Source: Dehalococcoidia bacterium
GTDB lineage: Bacteria > Chloroflexota > Dehalococcoidia > Lucifugimonadales > Lucifugimonadaceae
Assembly: GCA_026421185.1 (NCBI GenBank)
Contig: JAPKCH010000018.1
Location: forward strand, 1 to 33,180
DNA: 33,180 bases
Direction: 5' to 3'
A program made the translations under genes and the position numbers. Within the stretch, counting starts at the first letter, position 1. The number at the start of each line of letters is the position of its first letter. Under the pieces are notes generated by a model that saw only the letters and a program-made list of their open reading frames with translations, made no database searches and had not been told where the DNA came from. Shown piece by piece: positions 1 through 8,529 of this stretch.

Positions 1-547
1 TGTTCGGATGGCAGGATTGGGATGTTGCCTGGTTAGATTAGCGCCGTGATGGTAGACCCTGATTGCAAAGCGATTCCCATTACCTGTGACGGTGGTTTCC
101 AAATAGAAGTACTAGAAATGGAAACAGCGCACGGACTGAATTCGGACATTGTCGTAATGGTTTGGGAAGACCACCGCTATTGATTGATTGGAATCAAGAA
201 ATTACTTATGACTGCCAGACTGATTTGTCGTTCGGAAATCCAAAGTAGGACATGCTCACTGAATTGTTCGACTATAACTTCGTTTATGTCGACCAATCCA
301 CCGAACTTCGATCGAAATAAAAATGCACTAACCACGTCTTAACAATCACTTATCGTCGTTCCAATCGATTATTAAGAGAACGCCATTCTCACTCGTCGAT
401 TAGGGAAATCACGATGGGACTCTACTACTTCACGTAGACGATCAGATAACCCCATAATTAACTCCCGTCGCCTTGAAACTTCCGATACGCTGTCGCCCAT
501 TGAGGTGAATACATAGCTGTAAAAGCTACGGAAAAGGAACGAACCGA
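1..547. other. Gene-less leading stretch
   Basis: I find no reading frame here that I can defend. The longest candidates are a 44-codon frame from an ATG at 49 to a stop at 181-183 on the + strand, and a minus-strand frame ending at 372 whose best internal ATG (498-500) has no ribosome binding site. The stretch is A+T-rich towards its right end, and the leader of the sulfatase gene lies at about 500-547, with an AAAAGGA-type ribosome binding site just before 548. It may be the far end of an upstream intergenic region or an eroded gene. Confidence 0.5.
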
Positions 548-1915
548 ATGGCTGACTCGCGACCAAACGTGATCGTATATTTGACCGACGACCAGGGCTA
601 TGGCGATCTATCGTGCATGGGTGCGACAGATTTCAAAACGCCGACCCTCGACCGCATGGCGAACGATGGTGTGAGATTCACGAACTGGTATTCGAATAGC
701 CCTGTCTGTTCTCCTTCTCGTGCAGCTTTGCTATCTGGACGCTATCCCGGCAATGCGGGAGTACGTTCGATCCTTAGAGGCCACCGAACCGCGACAGGCC
801 TTCCTGCTAGCACCCCAACTCTTGCGACGATGCTCCAAAAAGAGGGCTACCAGACCGCTATTACTGGTAAGTGGCATCTGGGTCTTGCAGAAAAATCTCG
901 ACCTGGAGCCCATGGGTTCGAAAAGACATTCGGATTCATGGCGGGATGTATCGATTTCTATTCGCATATTTACTACTGGGGTGCCAACCGCCCTGGACCG
1001 AGCATGAATCCTACGCACGATCTATGGGAGAACAACGAAGAGATTTGGCGTAACGGTGAGTACTTCACGGAGCTAATCGCTAAGAAAGCGATCGAATACA
1101 TTCGTGAAATGAACAAGTCCGACAAACCGTTCTTTCTCTACATTCCATTCAATGCGCCGCACTATCCGATGCACGCTCCACAGGAGTACATGGATCGGTT
1201 TGCTGACTTGCCATGGGACCGGCAGGTGATGGCTGCAATGATTAGTGCTGTCGATGACGCCATCGCTAAAATTAAAGACGAAATTGAACGGCTTGGTTTG
1301 ACCGATAACACTCTCTCGGTATTTACATCCGACAACGGACCTTCGCGTGAGTCACGCAACTGGCTCGATGGTTCTCAAGACCCTTACTACGGTGGTACAT
1401 CCGGCGGTCTTAAGGGTCACAAATTCAGCCTGTTCGACGGTGGAGTCAAAGAACCTGCAATCATGCACTGGCCAGCACGAATTCCTGCGGGGCAGGTGAT
1501 GAATCAGTCGTGCGCGTCAATGGATATCGTGCCGACCGTACTTGAAGCCGTTGGAGTCGATTCTTCGCAATACGAAATCGATGGCTCTAGTTTGATCTCA
1601 CACGTAGTCGATGGCGATGATCTGATTGATCGAGCTATCTTCTGGGAGATGGATGGTCAGACAGCCGTTCGTAAAGGCAAGTGGAAGTTGGTATTAGACG
1701 GGCAGCTGGTGGAGGATGATGAGCCGATTGCAGCAGTTCATCTTTCTGATGTCGAAAGTGATCCAGGTGAAACGATAAACCTCGTTGATTCAGAACCGGA
1801 AATTACTGCCGAATTGAAAGCTCTCGCTGAAAATTGGCGCGCTGGGATTGAAAAGCGTTGGGAAGACGAATATTCAACTGAAGATTACGAATATGTCGCG
1901 CACGGCATGGTTTAA
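548..1915 (+). CDS. Sulfatase (arylsulfatase family, Cys-type, cytoplasmic)
   Basis: Predicted type I sulfatase that removes sulfate esters from a sugar or aryl substrate. The 455-residue protein begins with the metal-binding segment containing D14-D15 (YLTDDQGYGD) and carries the formylglycine signature CSPSR at 54-58, so Cys54 should be matured by a formylglycine-generating enzyme encoded elsewhere. Further family landmarks are GKWH (107-110), APHYP (204-208), SDNG (261-264) and the Lys-rich LKGHKFS segment near 288-294. The length is typical. There is no signal peptide, so the enzyme probably works inside the cell on imported substrate, unlike many polysaccharide sulfatases. The ATG is preceded by AAAAGGA at a suitable distance. 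The UxuA-like gene follows 56 bases later in the same direction, suggesting a shared transcript for a sulfated or acidic sugar. The substrate cannot be read from the sequence. Confidence 0.93.
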   Translation: MADSRPNVIVYLTDDQGYGDLSCMGATDFKTPTLDRMANDGVRFTNWYSNSPVCSPSRAALLSGRYPGNAGVRSILRGHRTATGLPASTPTLATMLQKEGYQTAITGKWHLGLAEKSRPGAHGFEKTFGFMAGCIDFYSHIYYWGANRPGPSMNPTHDLWENNEEIWRNGEYFTELIAKKAIEYIREMNKSDKPFFLYIPFNAPHYPMHAPQEYMDRFADLPWDRQVMAAMISAVDDAIAKIKDEIERLGLTDNTLSVFTSDNGPSRESRNWLDGSQDPYYGGTSGGLKGHKFSLFDGGVKEPAIMHWPARIPAGQVMNQSCASMDIVPTVLEAVGVDSSQYEIDGSSLISHVVDGDDLIDRAIFWEMDGQTAVRKGKWKLVLDGQLVEDDEPIAAVHLSDVESDPGETINLVDSEPEITAELKALAENWRAGIEKRWEDEYSTEDYEYVAHGMV

Positions 1916-1971
1916 AACTCCCTTATTTTAAATCTTGAACAATATCACCAACTTATCCAAAGGAAATAAAA

Positions 1972-3033
1972 ATGGTGTACGACAAAGCCGGGATTAGCGA
2001 TTCGATCAAAGGTCATGGGCACTGGCCTGAGACCGACGAAACCCCGACCCTGACGCTGTTCCTGAACGATCTCGAAGATAGGTCACTGAGGAGAGTCAAG
2101 CAGCTCGGCGTAACTGGAGTCAGCACCGCAAGTCTCGATACCGGTGGGCTCGAAACGTGGACTGATGCGGATTTAAAACGAAACATCGATCGTGTTGCCG
2201 AGGCTGACCTCGAACTCCGAAACATCATGTTCGATCCGTCTGAGCGGGTTAAATTCGGCGAACCCGGTCGCGACGAAGATATCGGAACCATAATCAAGGC
2301 GATTCAAGTAGCAGGTCGGCAAGGACTGCCTGTTATGGAGTACAACTTCTACGCCCACCGTATTGTCGAGGGCTACAAAGTCGTCCCCGGTCGAGGTGGC
2401 TCAGGGTTGATGGATTTCAACAATGACCGAATTAAAGATTTGCCACCACTGAATGGGCAGACAGCCCATTCCATAGAGGATATGTGGGACAACGTCACGT
2501 ACTTCCTAAAAGCTGTTGTACCTGCTGCTGAAGAAGCAAACGTTCGTCTGGCACTGCACCCCAACGATCCACCGGCGCCTATTAGTCGAGGTAGTGGGCA
2601 GATCATGGGATCTGTCGAAGGTTGGAAGCGACTCACCGATATCGTGCCAAGCCCTTATAACGGCATAACTTTCGATTCTGGAGTGACTCGAGAACTTGGT
2701 CACGATCCGGTCGAAACATGTCGGTACTTCGGAGAGCGTGACCAGATTAACCATGTGCACTTCCGCAACGTGGTCACCCGTACTCCTCAGCTCGATTACA
2801 CCGAGGTTTGGATCGATGAAGGACAAGTAGATATGTTCGCTGTAATGAGCGAACTCGTTCGTCAGAAGTATCCACGATTGATATATCCGGAGCACCCGCC
2901 CACGAACGACTCAGATACTGAGTTCCCATTCAACGGTATTTCAGCAACCACTTACACAGGATTTGCTTATACCGTCGGCTACGCTCGAGCGATGATGCAG
3001 GCTGCGCTCGCTACTCAAGCAACAGGAAAGTAG
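1972..3033 (+). CDS. UxuA-like (mannonate dehydratase family) TIM-barrel protein
   Basis: A 353-residue protein that resembles D-mannonate dehydratase, the enzyme converting mannonate to 2-keto-3-deoxygluconate in glucuronate catabolism. Family landmarks are ALHPNDPP (194-201), HVHFRNV (261-267) and YPEHP (305-309). At the strand where classical UxuA has a Cys metal ligand (T-F-C-T-G), this protein reads TFDSG (233-237), so the Cys is replaced by Asp. That suggests a divergent subgroup, possibly with another acid-sugar substrate, so I do not assign the gene symbol. An AAAGGAAATAAAA leader precedes the ATG. It sits between a sulfatase and an SMP-30 lactonase, which supports a role in uronate or aldonate breakdown. 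Sugar phosphate isomerase/epimerase-type activity is the main alternative. Confidence 0.75.
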   Translation: MVYDKAGISDSIKGHGHWPETDETPTLTLFLNDLEDRSLRRVKQLGVTGVSTASLDTGGLETWTDADLKRNIDRVAEADLELRNIMFDPSERVKFGEPGRDEDIGTIIKAIQVAGRQGLPVMEYNFYAHRIVEGYKVVPGRGGSGLMDFNNDRIKDLPPLNGQTAHSIEDMWDNVTYFLKAVVPAAEEANVRLALHPNDPPAPISRGSGQIMGSVEGWKRLTDIVPSPYNGITFDSGVTRELGHDPVETCRYFGERDQINHVHFRNVVTRTPQLDYTEVWIDEGQVDMFAVMSELVRQKYPRLIYPEHPPTNDSDTEFPFNGISATTYTGFAYTVGYARAMMQAALATQATGK

Positions 3034-3223
3034 GAATCGACAAAGGTTTCAGCGGGGCCAATAAATCTTCGAATTTCGCGAGACGTCGACATCATGGGAC
3101 GATACGACGAAGAAGAACGCTGGGCGGAAGTGCTCCTTCTCCTTCTCAGATAGACTATCGATTACTCGCGGAGTTCAGTTTTTTACTGGATTGAGCGGTA
3201 AGTTACAAATTTAGGAGAGATTA

Positions 3224-4123
3224 ATGCGATACCAGGTAGAAAAACTCGCAGCCGAGAACGCTGTAGTCGGTGAAGGCCCAGTGTGGGACATTGATTCTCA
3301 AACTCTGTATTGGATCGACATTCAGGGCGGTAAGTTTTGGAATTACGATCCCGCTACCGGTGATAACAAACTTCTCCACGAGGGCTATAACATCGCTGGA
3401 GTAACTCGTAACAAGCATGGCGGATTCGCCGTTGGTACGTGGGAAGGTGTTCAACTCTGGAATTCCGATGATGATTTCACTTGGTTACACCGTGGTGATG
3501 TGGATGGCCGGCCTATCAAATTGAATGACATCACAGTTGGTCCAGATGGCAGCCTGTATGGCGGTAGTGGTCACCTAGACTCTTGCACTCTGTTCAGATT
3601 CAAGCCCGACGGAACAGCCGAAATAATCGACGATGGACTCGACCTTTGCAATGGCATGGGCTTTTCTCCTGATCTCAAGACCTTCTATTCGACCGATTCT
3701 CCGAAGCACGAGATTTACAAGTGGGATCATAATCCAACCAGCGGGGCGATCACGAACAAACGAGTGTTCACTACGATCCCTGATGACTGGGGAATCCCAG
3801 ACGGTATGACCGTTGATAGTGAAGGTTATGTCTGGTCGGCGATTTGGTACGGAGGTGCAATTGTTCGATTCGACCCGGACGGCAAAGAAGAACGCCGAGT
3901 TGAACTTCCAGCAGCTCAGACTTCTTCGGCCATGTTCGGCGGAAGAGATCTGAATGAGTTGTATGTCACGACAGCTGCATTTGGTACTGGTGACCCGACT
4001 CTTACCGGTTGGGAACCAGTGGGATTTAAAATGGATACTTATCGAGGTGGCGATCTTTACCGAGTGAAGCTTGATATTCAAGGTAAAGCTGAGTTTCTCA
4101 CCGACTTCGTAGTGCCGAGCTAG
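3224..4123 (+). CDS. SMP-30/gluconolactonase family protein
   Basis: A six-bladed beta-propeller lactonase of the SMP-30/LRE group, expected to hydrolyse an aldono-lactone to the free acid. The 299 residues match the family length. The divalent-metal ligands line up with those of human SMP-30: E18 in GEGPVW, N143 in NGMGFSPD and D193 in PDGMTVD, with N101 in LNDITV as the substrate-side Asn. No signal peptide, hence cytoplasmic. The ATG follows TTTAGGAGAGATTA, a strong ribosome binding site. It lies 190 bases downstream of the UxuA-like gene; that gap contains no convincing gene. It is distantly related to the two tandem lactonases at 29842-31750, which resemble each other more than this one. 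Confidence 0.9.
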   Translation: MRYQVEKLAAENAVVGEGPVWDIDSQTLYWIDIQGGKFWNYDPATGDNKLLHEGYNIAGVTRNKHGGFAVGTWEGVQLWNSDDDFTWLHRGDVDGRPIKLNDITVGPDGSLYGGSGHLDSCTLFRFKPDGTAEIIDDGLDLCNGMGFSPDLKTFYSTDSPKHEIYKWDHNPTSGAITNKRVFTTIPDDWGIPDGMTVDSEGYVWSAIWYGGAIVRFDPDGKEERRVELPAAQTSSAMFGGRDLNELYVTTAAFGTGDPTLTGWEPVGFKMDTYRGGDLYRVKLDIQGKAEFLTDFVVPS

Positions 4124-4159
4124 TTACTGAATGTCGATTGCTATTGATGCTGCCGACTT

Positions 4160-4180
4160 CCGTCGTGGCGACGGTTATTT
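4160..4180 (+). terminator. Putative intrinsic terminator after the lactonase gene
   Basis: CCGTCG (4160-4165), a three-base loop TGG, then CGACGG (4169-4174) form a perfect six-pair G+C-rich stem followed directly by TTATTT. It sits 36 bases after the lactonase stop codon and would close the sulfatase/UxuA-like/lactonase unit. The T tract is short and interrupted, so strength is uncertain. Confidence 0.5.
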
Positions 4181-4285
4181 AAACATGGAAATCTGTTACT
4201 GAACTAATACTTTAGTGAAACTAATTTGCATCGCATAATTTTTAGGTAAATATGAATTGGCTATGCATCTAAAGACTTGGTACTG

Positions 4286-4313
4286 TTGACCGTTAGAAAT
4301 ATTATTGTTTAAT
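4286..4313 (+). promoter_or_regulatory. Candidate sigma70-type promoter for the ABC importer operon
   Basis: TTGACC (4286-4291) and TTTAAT (4308-4313) are separated by 16 bases within an A+T-rich 250-base gap between the terminator-like hairpin and the first permease. Each hexamer differs from the consensus at one position. Position and composition support it; there is no direct evidence of transcription. Confidence 0.45.
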
Positions 4314-4373
4314 TTTTAATCGAACATTAAGATTCCTCCCAAACTTTTAAAGAAGTGAATTGAGTTTTAGCCC

Positions 4374-5453
4374 GTGACAGAAAACACACAGGCAGTAGAA
4401 AAGCAGTCAGCGATAACCCTAGCGTCGATAGCCAGAATTTTTTTGGGTATCTTTGGTCACTTTATCGTGAAGCGTTTCCTGTTCTTTATATTTGTTGTCT
4501 GGTTGGCGAGTACGGTGATTTTTATCATCCCTCGACTCTCAGGCCAAGATCCAGTTAAAGAAAAATTGCTGCTAGAAGCCCAACGTGGTGGAGCAATGCA
4601 AACTGGTCTCGACGCGATGGCGAAGACCTACCAAAAGAAGTTTGGACTCGATCAACCGATGTCGACCCAGTACTTCAACTTCATGAAGGACTTGGCGAGG
4701 TTGGATTTAGGCGTTTCGATCGCATTCTACCCTCGCACAGTCAATGACATCGTATTCGAATCATTAGCGTGGACATTGGGACTGATGGGGACGGTGACGA
4801 TCCTCGCCTTCATATTAGGGACGCTCGCGGGCGCTGTATTGGGTTGGCCTAGACGACCGGGGTGGGTTCAGTACGTATTCATGCCGTTGCTAACGCTGGC
4901 AGCGATTCCACAATACCTGCTGGCAATGATCCTGATTTTCGTATTCGCTTTCCAATTGGGCTGGCTACCTCTATTTGGTGGCTACTCCGTAGCAACGGTG
5001 CCTGTATTCACATTCGAATTTATTGTTGATGTGTTGCAGCACGCTATTTTGCCTGCATTTGCAATTCTGTTCTCGGTAGTCGGATTCTGGGCGATTGGCA
5101 TGCGTGGCATGATGATCAACACTCAGGGTGAGGACTACATGATTCAGGCTGATGCCAAAGGATTGAAGGGTTCTCGTATTTTCATGCGTTACGCACTTCG
5201 TAACGCCCTGCTTCCACAGGTAACAGGACTAGCTCTTGTACTCGGGACCATCGTTACCGGGCAAGTACTTGTCGAGCGGGTGTTCTCATACCCGGGAATC
5301 GGCGACATCCTGTTCCAGGCAATCAGATTGTCCGACTTCTTTGTTATTCGAGGAATCGTAATCGTGATAATTTTTGGAATAGCGGGTGCAACATTCCTGC
5401 TCGATATCCTCTACCCACTGCTTGACCCACGTATCAAGGTAAGGAGTTCCTAG
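4374..5453 (+). CDS. ABC importer permease, Opp/Dpp B type
   Basis: Inner-membrane permease subunit of a peptide/nickel/oligosaccharide-type (Opp/Dpp) importer. The 359 residues show an N-terminal membrane segment near 35-53 followed by a long external loop (about 55-130), then segments near 134-158, 166-193, 222-243, 283-300 and 323-347. The ATPase-coupling EAA loop is visible as QADAKGLKGSRIFMRYALRN (258-277), and the C-terminus ends in LLDPRIKV as in this family. The start is GTG at 4374; no clear Shine-Dalgarno precedes it, and no better start fits the N-terminus. The second permease begins directly after its stop codon, so the two are translationally coupled. The substrate cannot be read from permeases; neighbouring sugar-acid genes favour a carbohydrate. 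Confidence 0.92.
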   Translation: MTENTQAVEKQSAITLASIARIFLGIFGHFIVKRFLFFIFVVWLASTVIFIIPRLSGQDPVKEKLLLEAQRGGAMQTGLDAMAKTYQKKFGLDQPMSTQYFNFMKDLARLDLGVSIAFYPRTVNDIVFESLAWTLGLMGTVTILAFILGTLAGAVLGWPRRPGWVQYVFMPLLTLAAIPQYLLAMILIFVFAFQLGWLPLFGGYSVATVPVFTFEFIVDVLQHAILPAFAILFSVVGFWAIGMRGMMINTQGEDYMIQADAKGLKGSRIFMRYALRNALLPQVTGLALVLGTIVTGQVLVERVFSYPGIGDILFQAIRLSDFFVIRGIVIVIIFGIAGATFLLDILYPLLDPRIKVRSS

Positions 5454-6425
5454 ATGGCAGAATTAGTAACTTCACCGGAGCCTATGGATACAGAAATTAA
5501 CGGTGGATTTAGACAGTTCAATACGGAACGTATCCAGCCTATTAAGAGATATGCATACAGAAACCCATCCCTTATCTGGGGATTTGGTCTGATGATATTC
5601 TTGCTACTGTTTGTTGGAATCGGTCACCTTGTTTGGGACACCGAACAGTTCCACCCTCTATCAACACCAACTCGTCTAGCACCAACTCTTAGTCACGACA
5701 TGGTTAAGGGTGGCGAACTCACAGGTGAAGTTCGGGCGTTCCCGTTCGGTACCGACACAGCGGGGCGTGATCTGCTTGCAGTCGCAATCCTAGGTACGCC
5801 TCTCACACTACGAATCGGCATAATCGCCGGTTTTGTATCAATTGCATTAGGTACTATCGCAGCGTTTATGGCTGCCTATTATCGAGGATGGGTTGACGGC
5901 GCTATTCGATCAGTTGTTGACGTAGGTCTGGCAATGCCAGGCTTGCTGATCCTGATATTGATACGAATCAACATTGGACGCGAACTCAGTACTGATGAAA
6001 TGGGATTTGCGCTTGGATTAGTCGGTTGGGTTTTCCCCGCACGAACAATCCGTGCACAAGTACTAGTCATGCGAGAGCAGGCTTATGTTGAGCTTTCACG
6101 ACTATCGGGAACCAGTGGAATGGGAATCATCTTCAAAGAGATGCTCCCTAACCTCATTCCTTACATTACTGCCAGCCTAGTAGGTTCGGTTGCTGGAGCA
6201 ATTCTTGCGTCGATCGGCCTTGAAGCCATCGGACTGGGAAACTTCAGTGCACCAACACTCGGCATGACCATTTTCTTCAACATCCAGTTCTCATCAATCA
6301 CGCTAGGTATGTGGTGGTGGTGGTTGCCGCCGCTGGTTGCTATCGTGATTGTGTTCCTCGGATTGTTCCTGATTTCATCAGGATTGGATGAATGGTCTAA
6401 CCCACGATTGAGGAAACGCGTTTGA
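5454..6425 (+). CDS. ABC importer permease, Opp/Dpp C type
   Basis: Second membrane subunit of the importer, 323 residues. A cytoplasmic N-terminal tail of about 38 residues leads to a first membrane segment (LIWGFGLMIFLLLFVGIGHL). A periplasmic stretch follows that contains FGTDTAGRDLLA, a hallmark of DppC/OppC proteins, and then five further hydrophobic segments. The coupling loop reads VELSRLSGTSGMGIIFKEML, and the protein ends with a basic tail (NPRLRKRV). The ATG abuts the stop codon of the upstream permease, and the last four bases overlap the TTG start of the first ATPase gene, so the operon is tightly coupled. Confidence 0.92.
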   Translation: MAELVTSPEPMDTEINGGFRQFNTERIQPIKRYAYRNPSLIWGFGLMIFLLLFVGIGHLVWDTEQFHPLSTPTRLAPTLSHDMVKGGELTGEVRAFPFGTDTAGRDLLAVAILGTPLTLRIGIIAGFVSIALGTIAAFMAAYYRGWVDGAIRSVVDVGLAMPGLLILILIRINIGRELSTDEMGFALGLVGWVFPARTIRAQVLVMREQAYVELSRLSGTSGMGIIFKEMLPNLIPYITASLVGSVAGAILASIGLEAIGLGNFSAPTLGMTIFFNIQFSSITLGMWWWWLPPLVAIVIVFLGLFLISSGLDEWSNPRLRKRV

Positions 6426-7456
6426 GCACCGAACAATCAATACAGACATATAGAGACGGTGCACGGATTACCGATGTCGACGCTCTCGTTGTAGACGGTC
6501 TTTCGGTTTACTACGAAACCGAAGGTGGGACGGTGAAAGCCTGTGATGGCGTAACGTTTACCCTCAAGCAGGGTGAACGGTTTGCTCTCGTTGGTGAATC
6601 CGGGTCGGGTAAGACAACTCTTGCCATGGCTCTGATGCGCCTCACGAGGCCCCCTGGACACATCGCTAAGGGCAGCGTCACACTTCACGGGCGAGACATT
6701 ACTAGTCTCGACGACAAAGAAATGCGACAAGCACGTCTTGCTGAGATCGCATTGGTCCCGCAGGGTGCGATGAACTCGCTCAACCCGATCATGAGGATTG
6801 GTAAGCAGATCATCGACGGAGTCATCGATCACCTTAAGGACGATGAGCCAACCCCTACTAAGGATGAGTTAGATGAAATGGTGCATGATCTACTAACACG
6901 AGTAGGTCTACGACCCGGTGTCGCACGCTTGTGGCCACATGAGCTATCAGGCGGTATGAAGCAACGCGTAGCGATGGCCATTGGCATATCGCTACGACCT
7001 AAGCTGATCATCGCCGACGAACCAACTTCAGCACTCGACGTTGTCGTTCAGCGACAGATCATGCAAACGCTTGGTCGACTGCAAGAAGGACTTGATGCTT
7101 CAATCATGCTTGTAGGTCACGACATGGGCCTTGTTGCTCAGTTCGCCGACACTATTGGTGTGATGTACGCAGGTAAACTTGTTGAAGTCGGCCCGGTAGA
7201 AGAAGTATTTAGTAATCCCAAGCACCCGTATACAAAACTGTTGATCGGGAGTCTCCCGTCACTGCAAGAAAAACGGGAATTCTTGGGGATTCCAGGGCTT
7301 CCTCCTCTGCTTGTGGATTTGCCACTCGGCTGTGCGTTCGCAGACCGTTGCCCATCACGCTTCGACAAGTGCGAAACTGCTATCCCTGAAAAACTTAACA
7401 TTGGGGGCCGTCGAGACGTGGCTTGCCATCTATATGAAGATGAGGTTCAGTCGTGA
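6422..7456 (+). CDS. ABC importer ATPase, Opp/Dpp D type
   Basis: ATP-hydrolysing subunit that powers the importer, 344 residues. Walker A is GESGSGKT (58-65). It is followed by a Q-loop in VPQGAMNSLNP, the ABC signature LSGGMKQR, Walker B IIADEPTSALD and the switch His in VGHD. After the nucleotide-binding domain comes the oligopeptide-type C-terminal extension with the Cys-containing GCAFADRCPSRFDKCE segment, which in this family can hold an iron-sulfur cluster. The start is TTG at 6422, overlapping the permease stop by four bases (TTGA). The downstream ATPase overlaps its stop in the same way. Confidence 0.94.
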   Translation: MSTEQSIQTYRDGARITDVDALVVDGLSVYYETEGGTVKACDGVTFTLKQGERFALVGESGSGKTTLAMALMRLTRPPGHIAKGSVTLHGRDITSLDDKEMRQARLAEIALVPQGAMNSLNPIMRIGKQIIDGVIDHLKDDEPTPTKDELDEMVHDLLTRVGLRPGVARLWPHELSGGMKQRVAMAIGISLRPKLIIADEPTSALDVVVQRQIMQTLGRLQEGLDASIMLVGHDMGLVAQFADTIGVMYAGKLVEVGPVEEVFSNPKHPYTKLLIGSLPSLQEKREFLGIPGLPPLLVDLPLGCAFADRCPSRFDKCETAIPEKLNIGGRRDVACHLYEDEVQS

Positions 7457-8514
7457 GCACCTTTCTTGAACTAGATCACGTAACTAAAAAATTCGGTAGC
7501 GAGGGAATGTTCGGAAATGGCATGGTTACCATCGCCGTTGACGACGTTTCTTTAACTATCGATGAAGATGAACCTTCGATCACCACAGTTGCTGGCGAGA
7601 GTGGAAGTGGAAAGACAACTCTTTCCCGGCTACTTCTCGGAAGCCATGTACCAACTGAAGGTCGTATGCTTTACCGAGGTAAGGATTTTACGCAACTCAC
7701 TCGCCGTGAGCGTCGTAACTTCCGACGTGAGATTCAGCCGATCTTCCAAGATCCGTTTGAATCCTACAACCCGTTCTACAAGGTTGATCACGTTCTCTCT
7801 GAACCGATCAAAAACTTCAAACTTGCCTCCTCTGGTCGCGAGAAGAACAGGATGATCGAAGATGCGCTCGAGATGGTTGGCCTAGTACCGGGCGAAACTT
7901 TGGGTCGCTTCCCTCACCAGTTGAGTGGTGGACAACGCCAGCGAATTATGGTTGCACGTGCGCTTCTTTTGAAGCCACGAGTGATCCTCGCCGACGAGCC
8001 AGTATCGATGGTAGATGCATCGCTTCGAGCGACAATTCTCGACTCGATTCGCCGCCTAAACCGAGACCTTGGTATTTCGGTTGTGTACGTTACTCACGAC
8101 TTGACGACCGCATACCAGATCAGCGACAACATTCTGATTATGTACCGTGGGACGATTGTTGAAGCAGGTACTGTAGATCAAGTTATTCCGAACCCACAGC
8201 ACCCATACACGCAACTGCTGATCGAATCGATTCCTCAGCCTGATCCTAAGAACCGTTGGGGTTCAGAGCCGCCTCAGCAAAACTGGGATACTTCTGACAC
8301 CGACATTGCTGGTTGCCGATTTGCGGATCGTTGTCCAGCAGTAATGGATCAGTGCCGTACCTCTGCACCGAAGCAGTACCTCATCAACGAAAAACAGTTG
8401 ACGCGATGCTTTTTGCACGAAGAAAAGGGCGAGATGCAGAACCCGGATATCACAAGTACGTTCCAGACTGAGTCTGAGACGATCAAAGCGATTCCGGCTG
8501 ACATGTCTGCGTAG
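7453..8514 (+). CDS. ABC importer ATPase, Opp/Dpp F type
   Basis: Second ATPase of the importer, 353 residues, pairing with the one encoded just upstream. Walker A is AGESGSGKT, the Q-loop lies in IFQDPFESYNP, the signature is LSGGQRQR, and Walker B reads ILADEPVSMVDASLRA. The PVSMVD wording in place of PTSALD is common in a branch of Opp-type ATPases that includes sugar importers, a weak hint at substrate. The switch His is in VTHD. The C-terminal extension again has the paired Cys pattern (GCRFADRCPAVMDQC). The start is GTG at 7453, overlapping the preceding stop by four bases. The gene ends in a short hairpin and converges with the thioredoxin-like lipoprotein gene seven bases away. Confidence 0.94.
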   Translation: MSTFLELDHVTKKFGSEGMFGNGMVTIAVDDVSLTIDEDEPSITTVAGESGSGKTTLSRLLLGSHVPTEGRMLYRGKDFTQLTRRERRNFRREIQPIFQDPFESYNPFYKVDHVLSEPIKNFKLASSGREKNRMIEDALEMVGLVPGETLGRFPHQLSGGQRQRIMVARALLLKPRVILADEPVSMVDASLRATILDSIRRLNRDLGISVVYVTHDLTTAYQISDNILIMYRGTIVEAGTVDQVIPNPQHPYTQLLIESIPQPDPKNRWGSEPPQQNWDTSDTDIAGCRFADRCPAVMDQCRTSAPKQYLINEKQLTRCFLHEEKGEMQNPDITSTFQTESETIKAIPADMSA

Positions 8515-8529
8515 GCAGACCTTAAGGTC
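8505..8529. other. Overlapping inverted repeats at a convergent gene junction
   Basis: GTCTGC (8505-8510) and GCAGAC (8515-8520) form a perfect six-pair stem with the ATPase stop codon in the four-base loop. The palindrome GACCTTAAGGTC (8518-8529) overlaps the second arm and contains the stop codon of the convergent gene. There is no T tract. The structures are mutually exclusive and could slow polymerase or protect both 3' ends; chance is possible. Confidence 0.4.

Noticed and set aside
49-183. 44-codon + strand frame near the left edge
   Set aside because: Short, no ribosome binding site, no recognisable motif, and followed by sequence without coding character.
372-566. Minus-strand frame of 64 codons upstream of and overlapping the sulfatase start
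   Set aside because: Overlaps the well-supported sulfatase N-terminus, has no ribosome binding site at its first or internal ATG, and resembles no family I know, although its last 40 residues look mildly protein-like.
3094-3153. 19-codon frame ending in five Leu and an Arg in the gap before the lactonase
   Set aside because: No ribosome binding site and too short to judge; considered as a leader peptide, but no attenuator structure follows.
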